Below are positions 46,201 through 56,964 of a stretch of DNA of 64,000 nt, piece by piece (position 1 is the first letter of the stretch; each line of letters begins with the position of its first letter). The stretch is taken from NCBI GenBank assembly GCA_024500155.1, contig CM044858.1, forward strand, positions 2,232,001 through 2,296,000, read 5' to 3'. The notes beneath the pieces are model-generated. The model worked only from the letters and a program-made list of their open reading frames with translations. It was not told the origin of the DNA and searched no databases. Position numbers and translations under genes: made by a program. The stretch is from Chenopodium formosanum (taxonomy: Eukaryota > Streptophyta > Magnoliopsida > Caryophyllales > Amaranthaceae).

Positions 46201-48428
46201 GCATCCCTAGAAAAGTGGTCGAAAAAGGCTCCATGACAATATTAGTGGTGTTGAGAAGACTGGCAGATCATGAGAAAAGAGTAAAGTTTGATATGGGAAT
46301 GTCTATTGAGTCAGATTCTTTTGAAGTAGCAGAGTTGGTGCTATCCAACCCCGCGAACAGCAATGAGTTGCTTATGTTGGAACGCTGGGGGATTTGGCAA
46401 CCCCCGAGCTATTGTGCACTATGTAGATGGTGAAATTCACTTGCCCCAGACCTTAAGGTCTTTATTTCTGAGACAAAGATCGGTAAGTCTGCTTGTGAAA
46501 ATAAAAAGACCTCTCTTGGTTTTGATTGTGCTTTTAGTGTTAGTAGTGTAGGGTTGTCAGGTGGTTTGTGCTTGTTTTGGAACACTAATAAAGTGAATTT
46601 TTCTTTAGTTTCGTTTTCAAATAACCACATTTGTGGCGATGTAAGCTCCATGGAGCTTGGTAGTTGGAGATTTGTAGGCCTTTACGGATGGCCAGAGTCC
46701 TCTAATAAACACAAGACTTGGTTGTTGATCCGTGAACTTTCTCAGCAGTACCAGGACCAATTCTCATCAGTGGCGATTACAATGAGATTCTATGTTCTGA
46801 TGAAATTAGGGGGGGGGGGGGGGGCTTGATATTTCTAGGAGGGATATTTCTGCTTTTCGGGATACTCTTGATGCTTGTGATCTGCGTGACTTGGGTTTTG
46901 GTGGGACTTGGTATTCTCGGGGACGAGGAAAAGAGGAAAGGAAGGTAGTGTGGGAGAGATTGGATCGGTTTTGTGGCAATTCTAGTTGGTTTTCTTTATT
47001 CCCCAAAGCTCATGTTGAACACTTGGTTAGGTTTAAATCGGACCACACCCCGATTTTAGCTCGGCTCAAGAGGCCTAAATGCAAGAGGAAAAGGGGCAAG
47101 AAGTCCTTTAAACTCGAAACAGGGTGGCTTCTCGACAGTTCATGTGAAACAACTGTGAGACATGCTTTGGATGAGTCGCCTGGTTTGCTGCTAATGGAGC
47201 TAATGGAGTAGAGACTTGAGCCGAGTGCTTTGAGGAGATGGAGCAGCAAAAAATTCGAGAATTTGGATAGACAAATCAATGATATGGAGTTGCTTCTGAA
47301 GGAGGCGCAGGGTAGAGAGATGAACGATGGGAATCTGAAACTTTGCTCTTCTCTAGATGGTTTGTTTGACAAGCAGGAGGCGTACTGGTATCTTCGATCC
47401 CGTGTTTCTGAAATCAAGGATGGTGATACAAATACCAAATACTTTCACCATAAAGCTTCTTAGAGAAGGAAGAAAAATGAGATCAAAGGGCTATTCAACA
47501 AAGAGGGTCAATGGTGCGATAATGAGGATGATTTAGAGTATGTTGTGACTGACTTTTATGAGGAGCTTTTTACCTCTTCAATGCCTTCTCCAGAGGGGTG
47601 TGCTAAGGTACTCGAGTGAGTTGAGGAGGTCATTTCAGATGAACAGAACTCCGAGCTCAACAGGCCTTTCTCCAAAGATGAAGTTTTTGCTGCTATTAGT
47701 GCGATGCACCCTTGTAAAGCCCCGGAGCCGGATGGTATTCATGCCATTTTTTACCAAAAATTTTGGCACATTGTCGGTGATGATGTGACAAATCAGGTGT
47801 GCGGTATTTTGCATGGTGGTAGAGTCCAGAGACTTGTTGCTGACTATAATAAATATACTACCAAGATCTATGGTTGTATATCCAGAGTAAAGTCGAGCAG
47901 CCTGAAGAGATGGAATGCACCTCGCAATGAGATTATTAAAGTATGTTGTGCGCATCCCTTGCGGAGGAAGGTTGGGTGGGGCTTGGGGCAGTGGCTAGAA
48001 ACGAAAAAGGGGAAGTTCTCTTTGCGGGTTGTAGGCGAATGCGTGGCAGGTGGCCCCCTGTGGTTGCTGAAGGGATGGCGGTGCGGTTTGTTGTGAACTT
48101 GGGACGAAGATATGGTCTAAAACACCTGGTTGTGGAGTAGTCGGACCGCAAAGTATAATTTCACGACTTCAAGTTGCGTCTACTTACTACTCCGGCCTTG
48201 ACAAAATCCTTGATGATATTCTTGTTTCTAGTATGCATTTTGAGTTCATTAGTTGGTCACATGTAAAACGCGAGGGCAATTATATCGCTCATCATCTCGC
48301 GAAGTTAGGGCCTTTTGGGGTTGAGCAAATTTGGGAAAATCATTGTCCTAGTGATGTTGCCCCGTATATACTTATGGACACTTTGTCTTTAAGCAATGAT
48401 TAATAAAATGCACTAACTTTCTTTCAAC

Positions 48429-48461
<33 letters not shown>

Positions 48462-49409
48462 AAACAAACAAACAAAATATAAGTTACTCCGTATTGAGTT
48501 GTAAAGCTTTTTCTCAAAAAGAAGAGAACATTTTCTTTGGTCAAAGAAAAAATGGCACATTTCCCTTCCCACTCCTCAATTCCACATCTTCCTTGCTTCC
48601 TCCTTTCCTTCCCTACTTTTCCTCCCCGTCTTCTCGGAACCACCCTTCTTCCTATAATTTCCTCTCTAACCTATCTAACAAAGAACTAACGAAAGGAAAT
48701 TGATAAAATGAAAAATCTCCATACATATTAAATTTCCACAAAATTTTAAGTTTTGCTTAAAATGTTTCCTTTCAAACAAACACAACCTACTCAATGTGTT
48801 TCCCACTAAACAAAACATAGCCAAAATAGTCACATACTCTGTACTATACTATTCGCAATGCATATGCCAACTAGCTTCGTTAGTCAAGTCCCGAGGGTAT
48901 TGAGACAGATCAAATCCCGTCTACATCAATGCCCTTTTAAGTATAATATTCATTAATAATACCAGAAGAATATCTAATTACAATTCATATAATACCTCAT
49001 TTCAGTAAATAACTTCCTATCAGTTTCATCTACTAATTGATCAATCAAATCAAGCATCAAGCAGATCAAGCACATAATCAATGATCACTCGCTAACTATT
49101 AATACTTCATAATATAAAACACCCACAAAATTCAACCAACAACAACCCAAAATGATTTGGGGTCGCTAACATGAATCGTTATAAGAACTGTACCCACAAA
49201 AATCAACTAACATTTAACAAAACATTAGCTTAATTAGAATTAAATCAGAAGAAAAGAGAAGAAACTAACCAGACAATACCATAAGCACCACGACCAACAG
49301 GGCGAAGAGGAGGAACATACTTACTAGAAACTTCGAAAAGGTTTCCGTACAGATTGTATTGTACATACCTTCCTCCATAAGTTGGTACTCCTCTCAAGTT
49401 CTGCTCCAT
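40272..49409 (-). CDS. Group B MAP kinase (MPK4/11/12/13-like), six exons
   Basis: Exons on the minus strand: 49409-49270, 43099-42970, 42467-42330, 41866-41534, 41173-40990 and 40447-40272, totalling 1101 nt and 366 residues with every junction in frame. The protein has the glycine loop GRGAYG (39-44), ATP-binding K61 in VAIKK, HRD (156-158), DFG (176-178), and the activation loop TEY (T190, Y192) in SETDFMTEYVVTRWYRAPE. The C-terminal common-docking site LHDINEEPVC is at about 321-330. TEY plus this docking site place it in plant MAPK groups A/B, and the PPLRP, HQIIRSNQ and FSFDFEQP wording fits group B, which also typically has six exons. Group B kinases act downstream of MKK1/2 or MKK6 in immunity, stomatal and cytokinesis signalling; which paralogue this is cannot be settled. 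Intron 1 (49269-43100) is 6.2 kb and is filled with repeats. Confidence 0.92.
43590..45993. repeat. 2.4-kb inverted repeat of the satellite family in MAPK intron 1
   Basis: The left arm (about 43594-44485) runs from CCTTAAGACATGATGATTAA through CGGGCACTATGTATGACTCC into two unit-like segments with the same words as the 33.9-38.9 kb array (CAATTTTTATTTCCGG, GGCTATTATCCACG, ATATATGACCATTA). The right arm (about 44815-45993) is the inverse, ending ATCCTTAATTATCATGTCTT. The outer ends are inverted copies. A minisatellite spacer lies at the centre. Pre-mRNA of the kinase gene would contain a long self-complementary stretch. No coding sequence. Confidence 0.85.
44484..44705. repeat. Minisatellite at the centre of the inverted repeat
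   Basis: Repeats of about 43 bases (and shorter derivatives) built from ATGACATCATTATAGTTCA and GTCACATCACTTCAATATAC, roughly five copies. It forms the loop between the two arms of the inverted repeat. Confidence 0.8.
46023..48460 (+). pseudogene. Decayed non-LTR retrotransposon (LINE/L1-like) in MAPK intron 1
   Basis: Pieces of the two LINE parts appear in order but in shifting frames. There is a Pro-rich start near 46023, then an endonuclease beginning LCWNAGGFGNPRA (46365) with SGGLCLFWNTNKVNF and LDRFCGNSSWFSLFP, a linker segment (YWYLRSRVSEIKDGDTNTKYF), and the start of the reverse transcriptase (MHPCKAPEPDGIHAIFYQKF, 47704). Almost all the catalytic RT is missing between about 47830 and 47935. 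A C-terminal RNase H-like segment follows (GAVARNEKGEVLFAG, HVKREGNYIAHHLAKLG), and a 31-base poly-A tail at 48430-48460. Frameshifts and stops throughout show it is dead. It is antisense to the MAP kinase transcript. Confidence 0.85.
48470..49269. other. Promoter-proximal part of MAPK intron 1
   Basis: AT-rich non-coding DNA between the LINE tail and the donor site GTCTG|GTTAGT at 49270/49269. Nothing else recognised. Confidence 0.5.
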
Positions 49410-49450
49410 TTTCTCTGTCTTCAGTTCTTATTTTGATGGGGTTTTTAAGC

Positions 49451-49458
49451 TATTTATA
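49451..49458 (-). promoter_or_regulatory. Possible TATA box of the MAP kinase gene
   Basis: The minus strand reads CCTATAAATAGC about 42 bases before the ATG. The sequence fits a TATA box, but the spacing would leave a very short leader, so an upstream start site is also possible. Confidence 0.3.
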
Positions 49459-49751
49459 GGAGAGAGAAAGAAAGTTTGATGGGATAATTGGAGGAGAGAG
49501 AGAGATAATTAGATGGGTTTTCAGAGGAATTAATAGGGAGACTGAAATGGGTATTGTTGGGTGATGGTGGAAGGTTGACATTTCTACGGAGACCATAATA
49601 ATAATACTTAGAGAAGGTGACAGGAAGAGTCACCAACTCACTATAGTCAAAGACATTCTCGTACTCGCCGACTTACCTTCTTCGTCTCAATAAGATGGTC
49701 TCATATATACTTGTTGAATTATACCGTATGAGATTATGATGTTTGTCTTTA

Positions 49752-49939
49752 GGGCTTGTTCACATTTACTGAATAGAGCTGAACTGAACTGAACTGATTA
49801 GAGCTGATTTGAATTGAACTGAATAGAGCTAAAATGAATTTTTTTATGAGAGAAGGAAATTAGTAGCTAAAGTGAACTGATTAGAGTTGAACTGAATTGA
49901 TTGAACCTCAACAGAACTGAAATTAAGCTGTGAACAGGC
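49752..49939. mobile_element. Tourist-like MITE upstream of the MAP kinase gene
   Basis: Inverted ends GGGCTTGTTCACA and TGTGAACAGGC, flanked by TTA on both sides. The interior is tandem GAACTGAACTGA/AGAGCTGA units, similar in style to the MITE at 39216-39482. It lies about 340 bp above the kinase start codon. Confidence 0.65.
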
Positions 49940-50033
49940 TTAGTCTTTTGTCAAGCGTTTACATTTGATGTCCATCTTCCTCTCTTAAAACGGGTGAGTT
50001 AGAAAGATAAACAGGACAATTTTAATAAAAACA

Positions 50034-50222
50034 TGAAGGAAACTGATTCCGTGACTTTCCATTCATTTGGTCAGTGAATATATACAAGTATTAAGCCTTA
50101 TCTCAAGGCACTAATTAAGCTACAATTAAGGTAATAGCTAATTACAAGATATACTAAAGCTATAATCAAGGTAACTAAAATATTCACATTGACTTAAGAT
50201 ATATTTTGAATATATCTTAACA
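50034..50222 (-). repeat. 3' LTR of Copia-B
   Basis: 189 bp; on the minus strand starts TGTTAAGATA and ends TTTCCTTCA. Confidence 0.95.
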
Positions 50223-50232
50223 CACCCCCATA
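50223..50232 (-). other. Polypurine tract of Copia-B
   Basis: The minus strand reads TATGGGGGTG directly before the 3' LTR. Unlike Copia-A, the polyprotein frame ends before it. Confidence 0.75.
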
Positions 50233-50234
50233 GT

Positions 50235-53200
50235 CTAAGCGGGAGGAGGACGGATGCTTAGACTATCTTTAAAGTCTTCAAAAAGAACACGAGGGAGCCC
50301 CTTAGTAAAGATATCCGCAATTTGGTGCCTAGAAGGAACATGATGAACTCGAACCTCACCACGGGCTACCTTTTCTCGAACAAACAAAATATCCATCTCT
50401 ATATGCTTTGTTCGTTGATGATGCACCGGATTGCCGGAAAGATAAATAGCACTCACATTGTCACAATAAACCAAAGTCGCCTTTTTAATCGGACAATGTA
50501 ACTCCAAAAGTAGGTTTCGAAGCCAACATGACTCAGAAACCACATTAGCAACACCCCTGTACTCTGCCTCGGCACTGGACTTAGATAAAGTAGGTTGCCG
50601 TTTGGAGGACCATGAAATCAAATTGTCACCCAAATACACACAATAGCCAGACGTAGACCGTCTCGTATCTGGACACCCAGCTCAATCTGCATCTGTATAC
50701 GAGACAAGTGACGAAATAGATGAAGGGTACAAATGCAAACCATGATCAATAGTGCCCTGTACATAACGAACAACCCGTTTGAGAGCCGCCATATGACTCT
50801 CTTTCGGATCATGCATATGTAAGCAAACCTGTTGGACCGCATATGATATGTCCGGTCTAGTGAAAGTTAGGTATTGCAAGGCCCCTGCAAGACTCCGGTA
50901 CAATGTAGGATCAGCACAAGGAGAACCTGAGGAACTGACCTTCGGTTTTACCTCAACAGGAGTTGCCGAAGGTTTGCAAGAAGACATCCCTGCTCGGTCA
51001 ATAATTTCCTCCGCATATTTACGTTGTGACAAAAATAATCCACCCTTATGTCTTGTCACAGCTATGCCAAGAAAATAATTAAGATGACCCAAGTCCTTCA
51101 TAGCAAATTCCGAGCTAAGAAGAGACATAATAGAACACCGCAGAGTATCAGAAGAGGCAGTAAGGATAATGTCATCAACATATAAAAGCAAATAGGCCAC
51201 ATTCTTCCCTTGACGGTAAATAAACAAGGAATTGTCACTCTTACTGTTAGTGAAACCAATAGAAGCAACAAAATCAGCAAACCTCTTATACCATGCCCGG
51301 GGTGCCTGCTTAAGATCATATAAAGAGCCCCGCAATAAACACACATAATCAGGGTGTGTTTTATCACGGTACCCAAGGGGTTGATGCATATAGACTGTCT
51401 CCTGAAGCTCTCCATGTAGAAAAGCGTTCTTAACATCAAGTTGATGGATTGACCAAGCTTTAGATAAAGCAAGGCTAAGAACAGTACGGATAGTAGCCGG
51501 TTTGACAACCGGACTAAAGGTCTCCCCACAATCAATGCCAACCTGTTGTGTTTTGCCATCACCTACAAGACGGGCTTTATGCCTCTCAAAAGAACCGTCG
51601 GATTTCACCTTGTGAGTAAAAATCCACATAGAACGAATAACATTAACATCAGGCGGACGGGGCACCAACTCCCACGTCTTATTTTTAATAAGAGCATTAT
51701 ATTCATCATCCATGGCCATTTTCCAATTTGGGTCACGAAGAGCAGAAATGGGGTTACGGGGCAAAGGGGATTTCGTAACACTAGTCGTCATAGCACTGAA
51801 ATTTTTATATTTCGGGTTGGGCTTGACTATACCATTTTGAGCTCGGGTGACAACACGAGGAGGAGGGTGCTGTGAGTAGAAGAATAAGGAGTAGGAGCCG
51901 TGGGAATTGGGCTAGAGGCAGTTGGGCCAGCTGTGTGGGTAGCACCCTGCTAGGCCGTGGCTGATTGAACAGGCCCACGGTCCAGCGAGGCACTATTATG
52001 CCCAACATCAGCGTCCCGTATGCCAAGAGAAGGGGGAGTGGATCCTAGGCTAGGGCGAACTGGGCTATGGGCAGCATCATGAGGCCCAGTACGGTTTGAG
52101 CTCGGTGAGGGAGGTGAAATCCGGACTGGGCTGGAGGGAGGAATCTGAGGCCCAGTTCGGTTAGATGTAGGAGTAGAAATAGGTTGGGTCGTGCTTTGCA
52201 AATGTTGAAGAACATAGGAATTCATGCCATCATCCAAGAAATCATAAGTATGGGAAGAGGGTGTATGCAAGTTCGCAAAAGGAAACACACTCTCATCAAA
52301 CACAACATGACGACTAATAATAATTTTATTAGACGATAAATCAAAGCATTTGTAACCCCTATGATTTGGTGGATACCCCAAAAAAACACACGGTGTGGAG
52401 CGAGGTTGAAGCTTATTAATGGTGGTAGATGGAATCAAAGGATAACACAAACACCCAAAGACACGTAAGTGAGAGTAGGAGGGGTCCTTTTGGTATAAAA
52501 CTTGGAGAGGTGACTTATTTTCAAGCAATTTACTTGGTAGAATATTATGAAGGTAAGTCGCCATTTGCAAAGTATGGTGCCAAAAAGACGGAGGTAGAGA
52601 AGCATGAGAAAGAAGAGTTCGAATGATATTATTCAAAGATCTAATTTTTCTCTCGGCCTTTTCATTTTGTGATGAAGTATGAGGACAAGAAAGACGAAAA
52701 GACATGCCATTAGACTCACATAAAGCCCAAAAGGGACCATTATCATATTCCCGCCCATTATCACATTGAAAAGTTTTTATAGGTCGTTCAAATTGAGTAC
52801 GAATAAATGCTTGGAAGGCTAAAATTTTGTCAAACACATCCGATTTCTTAGCTAAGGGAAAAGTCCACAAAAACTTAGAATAATCATCCAACACAAGCAT
52901 ATAATAACGATGACCCAATGAACTCAAAACAGGAGAGGTCCATAAATCACTATGAATATTATCAAAAGGCATAGAAGTACTAGAATTCGATGACATAAAA
53001 GGCAATTTGACGTGTTTTCCAAGTACACAAGAATTGCAAACATTAACATTAGAATTACGAGTACATTCAATGCTTTTATTACTACGAAGAGTCTTTAAAA
53101 TAGAGGATCCCGGGTGTCCCAATCGATCATGCCATAAAGAGGAAGCTAAAGCTGTAAAATTTGATGGAGTTGAGTTTTTGAAAGTGGTAGTAAGAGGATA

Positions 53201-54652
53201 AAGGTCTCCTTGGCTATCACATCTCATTATTAACATCCCCGTCCGATAATCCTTCACAGAAAAACCATAAGGGTCAAACTCAACGGTCACACAATTATCA
53301 GTCGTAAACTTCCTAACAGAAATCAAATTTTTGATAATTTTAGGAGCATGAAGGACATTAGTGAGGGACAAAGGAGGGTTAGGGGAAGGCAATGTAGTAT
53401 GACCACAACCATGAATTGGAATCGTATGACCACTACCAACAACAATACCATTAGGATGATTGCTCAAATTAAAATAAGACGAGAGATTACCGTTGGAGGA
53501 AGTCATGTGCGAGGTTGCACCGGTGTCCATGTACCACGAGGGATCGGGTTGGTTCATCGTCATGGTGTTCATTGCCGACTCAATATCGGTTGGAACATAT
53601 GTCATGGGCTGCTGTTGTGAGACCGAGTAAGCTTGCGGTGGGCGTGGGCCAAGTACACCCTGCTGCTGCCTGACTGGGCCTTGAGGACGAGCCCAGCCAT
53701 TTGTGGGATATGGGCAAGGAGGGGCCCATTGAGGAGCCCAACCCCATTGCTGAAACGGGGCATACCCCTGCTGCCATGGTGGAGGAGCAGGCCACCCCTG
53801 CTGCTGTTGCTGCTGACTGCCGCGACCGCCACCCTGCTGGCCGCCGGAGTTCTGACCACCCCCGCTGCCGGAGTTCCGACCACCACTGCCACCGTGCTGG
53901 CCGGACTTGCGAGCCCCTTTTTTTTTCTGATTTTTTGATTTGCCGCGAGACACCCCTGTTTCACCCCCGGAATTTGCAGATTCTCTAGGAACGCTTGCCA
54001 CCATCGCCGAAGCCGTTGTAGCAGCCCGTTTTGCCAAGCCCGCCTCCTCCAAAGTGAGCATGGATCGAACTTGGTAAAATTGAGGAAGAGGGTTGCTCTG
54101 CCTAATTAAAGTTGCAACACCGTTGTATGGTTCCGTGAGGCCGGAAACCAATTGAAGGACAAGACGGTTGTTATCCACCGGTGCCCCTACATTCTTCAAC
54201 TGATCGGAGAGGCTCTTGAGCCGTTGACAGTATGCCGAGATGTTTGGGAAATCCTCCATATCGGTGTTTGAGAACTCATGTTCTAAAGTGACGGCACGGG
54301 AGTTTTGATTGTCTTGGAAAATATCACGAAGTCTATTCCAAGCCTCCATTGCCGAAGAGTCAGGTTCCATAATTGTATGCATAAGGTCGTTAGAGATCGT
54401 GGAATAAATCCACCTAAGAACCAGAGCATCCAAAACCGTCCATAGCTCCTTTTCCTCCTCGGTCGAAGGTGCAGCAACCTCCTTTTCCGGAGCTATGATA
54501 TGATGTAGAACCTTGTGAGATTGAGCATTGATCTTAAATAGTTCCGCCCATGTAGAATACTCAACATTTGCCATTTCGAGAGTGATTGGAATGTTGTGTT
54601 TGATATTAGACACGGTAAAAGCCGGGTGAAAAGAATTTTTGGAGGCCGACAT
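50235..54652 (-). pseudogene. Copia-B gag-pol, broken by a frameshift and a nonsense codon
   Basis: From ATG 54652, Gag, protease (YMDTGATSH), GAG-pre-integrase (LWHDRLGHPG) and integrase (FQCDNGREY, SSQNEKAERK) read in one frame down to a stop at 51950. The reverse transcriptase part (YVDDIILT) then continues in another frame from before 51791 to 50682. There a TGA at 50682-50684 stands where the family has the Trp of the RNase H start (YTDADW). RNase H continues in that frame after the stop to 50235. The integrase also has E for the usual G in the SPQNGKAER motif. Two lesions make it unable to express a full polyprotein itself. Confidence 0.9.
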
Positions 54653-54758
54653 TGTTACAGTGCTAAAGAAGAAGAAGAGAAGAAGAAAGGCAGAGGAAGA
54701 GAGGAAGAAGAAGACAGGCGGAAACAGAGCTAGGGAGCAGCGGAAATCCCCTAGTCTA

Positions 54759-54767
54759 CTGATACCA
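54759..54767 (-). other. Primer binding site of Copia-B
   Basis: TGGTATCAG right after the 5' LTR, complementary to initiator tRNA-Met. Confidence 0.85.
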
Positions 54768-54956
54768 TGAAGGAAACTGATTCCGTGACTTTCCATTCAT
54801 TTGGTCAGTGAATATATACAAGTATTAAGCCTTATCTCAAGGCACTAATTAAGCTACAATTAAGGTAATAGCTAATTGCAAGATATACTAAAGCTATAAT
54901 CAAGGTAACTAAAATATTCACATTGACTTAAGATATATTTTGAATATATCTTAACA
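54768..54956 (-). repeat. 5' LTR of Copia-B
   Basis: 189 bp, differing from the other LTR at one position that I could find. Confidence 0.95.
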
Positions 54957-54961
54957 AAACA

Positions 54962-55718
54962 AAAGTAGTAAACTATTGTTAGTTTTCTAAAAATTTTATT
55001 CAATTATTTTTAATTGTAATGTCGCATGGAAAACCTCATTGAAACGCGTGAAATTGAGTAGAAATTTTTTTAGTCATGGGGCTGACTTTGAATGAATAAA
55101 TGTCACAGTTTTCTAACCCTTTTTTTTTTTTTTTTTTTGAAATCTTTCTAACCCATACTTGATACATCCATACTCATAAAAAGTTACTTTAAAGATTTGG
55201 TTCGAAGTGGAATGATGATTGATGACTTATTACTAATCATTAAACAAAGGTTCAAATTGATTAGGAATTAATTGCTGGTTTTTATTAAGAGGAATAATTA
55301 TATCTAATTTTGGAGTATTAATTCCAGCAATACACCCTATTAATTCTTGTAATGTACTATCATAGTACATACCTTAAAGACAAATGTCATCATACTATCA
55401 TAGTACATTAAATTCATTCGCTTTCTGTTTATAGGAAAATTGATTCAGCTTCATGTTCACCGGTCTCCTTATGCTCATTTGTTTTACTTTGTATGATATC
55501 GCTTAGCTAGTAGCTAGCTCATCCGTCTCTAAAAGTTTTTTAAAAGGCAGAGAAACTAAAGTCTTCATTCAAACAAATAAATAAATTACACTGAAAAAAA
55601 AGAGTGCTTTCCCTCAATATTGTTGGAAAGAATGACAATTCCATATATACTGCTACTTTTTTTAATATTCCCAAATTACTGTCCATGTCAGCCATTTAAT
55701 GAATTTATTTTTTTTTTT
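54962..55718. other. AT-rich intergenic DNA, no gene seen
   Basis: A poly-T tract near 55121-55138 and short open frames without domains. Nothing annotatable. Confidence 0.5.
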
Positions 55719-56947
55719 CGGCTATTTCACCAAATGCCCCTGAGTAATTTTTTTATTCACCATATATCCATGACAATTTTTAAATTCACGATATACACTT
55801 GAGTTTCACATAATTATCACCAAATGCCCTTATTGACTAACGACAGTTAACTCCGTTAGTCATTAAGGCTAACTACGCCACGTGGCGGCTTATGATTGGT
55901 TGCTTATTAAATTAGTAAATTAATTATATAATAAAAAAACTTTAAAAATTTTTTTAAAAAAAAAAACTAATCCACCACAGCCCACAACCACCGCCACTGC
56001 CACCACCAGCCTACCCCCACCCCCACGCCGCCACCACCAACCTAAAGCCCCACGACGGCGACCCTGCCCAGCTGCCCCGCATCGGCGACACAGCCCAACC
56101 ACCTTTCTCCCTCGAAAATCCACCCTCTTCTCCCTCGAAAATCCACCACCTTCTCCCTCGAAAATCCCTCCCCTCTCCACCACCGGCGTCCAAACCACCC
56201 TCTTTCTACAGGCGAACCTAAACCGTGTCCTCCCCTGCCATCTCCACCCCCTAAACCACCTCACCGAAGCCCCCCAAAAAATAACCCCCAAAATCGAAAC
56301 CCTAGATTTGATTTTTAGGGTTTCGATTTTGGGGTTTTAGGGTTTCGGGGGTGGTATTTTTTGGCTAAGGTGACCGACGGCGACGGGAAGGATGAAATCT
56401 AGCTGCCGGTGATGGGTTTCGGGCAATGTTGGTTGCGAATTTGGGGTTTTGGAATTGGGGGTTGTGAATTTAGGAGTTTGGAATTGGGGGTTTCGGGGTG
56501 GTTGGTTGCCGGAGACGGGGTTTTGGATTAAGGAGGGGAAACGGAGGGAGGGGGGCTGGGGGTAGGGGAGGGGGTGTCGAGGGTGGGGGGCTAGCCTCAC
56601 CGGCGACCGGCGCCGCTTTCGGCTAGGAGCTGGCGGCCGCGGCCGGCGCCGTCTAGCAGGGGCTGGTGGTGGGGCGGGGTGGGTCTTGGGGGTGGTGGGG
56701 GTATTTTTTAATTTTTTTTTATATTTTTAAAGTTTTTTTAATATTTAATTTATTTATATTACGACAACCAATTAGAGGCTGCCACATGACATATTAGTCA
56801 TTAATGACTAACGGTGTTAACCGCCGTTAGTCATTAAGGGCATTTGGTGAAATTTTTTTAAACTCAGGAGTATTTGGTGAATTTAAAAGTTTTGATGGGT
56901 ATTTGGTGAATAAAAAAATTACTCAGGGGCATTTCATGAAATTTCCG
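55719..56947. mobile_element. MULE-like element with a GC-rich core (Pack-MULE-like)
   Basis: The ends are inverted: CGGCTATTTCACCAAATGCC on the left against, on the other strand of the right end, CGGAAATTTCATGAAATGCC. The inverted similarity continues about 150-200 bases inward (CCCCTGAGTAATTTTTTTATT; CACCAAATGCCC; GACTAACGGNGTTAACNNCCG; CCACGTGGCGGC). The flanks are nine or more T on both sides, compatible with a 9-bp duplication but not diagnostic. The core (about 55970-56700) is strikingly GC-rich with CCACCACC and GGTGGTGGG runs and AACCCTAGATTT/TTTTAGGGTTTCG words, unlike the AT-rich surroundings. No transposase seen; the frames in the core are low-complexity by-products. Confidence 0.7.
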
Positions 56948-56964
56948 TTTTTTTTTTCTATTTT

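Larger units (their letters stand above)
50034..54956 (-). mobile_element. Copia LTR retrotransposon with disrupted coding, Copia-B
   Basis: A 4923-bp minus-strand element. LTRs of 189 bp lie at 50034-50222 and 54768-54956, starting TG and ending CA, and I saw one difference (ATTACAAG against ATTGCAAG). The target duplication AAACA is at 50029-50033 and 54957-54961. The primer site TGGTATCAG is at 54759-54767 and the polypurine tract TATGGGGGTG at 50223-50232. It belongs to the same lineage as Copia-A: the same domain layout, a Gag lacking a zinc knuckle and strongly similar proteins. One difference in 189 bp means a young insertion. Confidence 0.95.

Noticed and set aside
55920..56600. Gly/Arg-rich and Pro-rich open frames on the minus strand
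   Set aside because: They arise from GC-rich low-complexity DNA inside a MULE-like element, overlap in several frames and match no domain.
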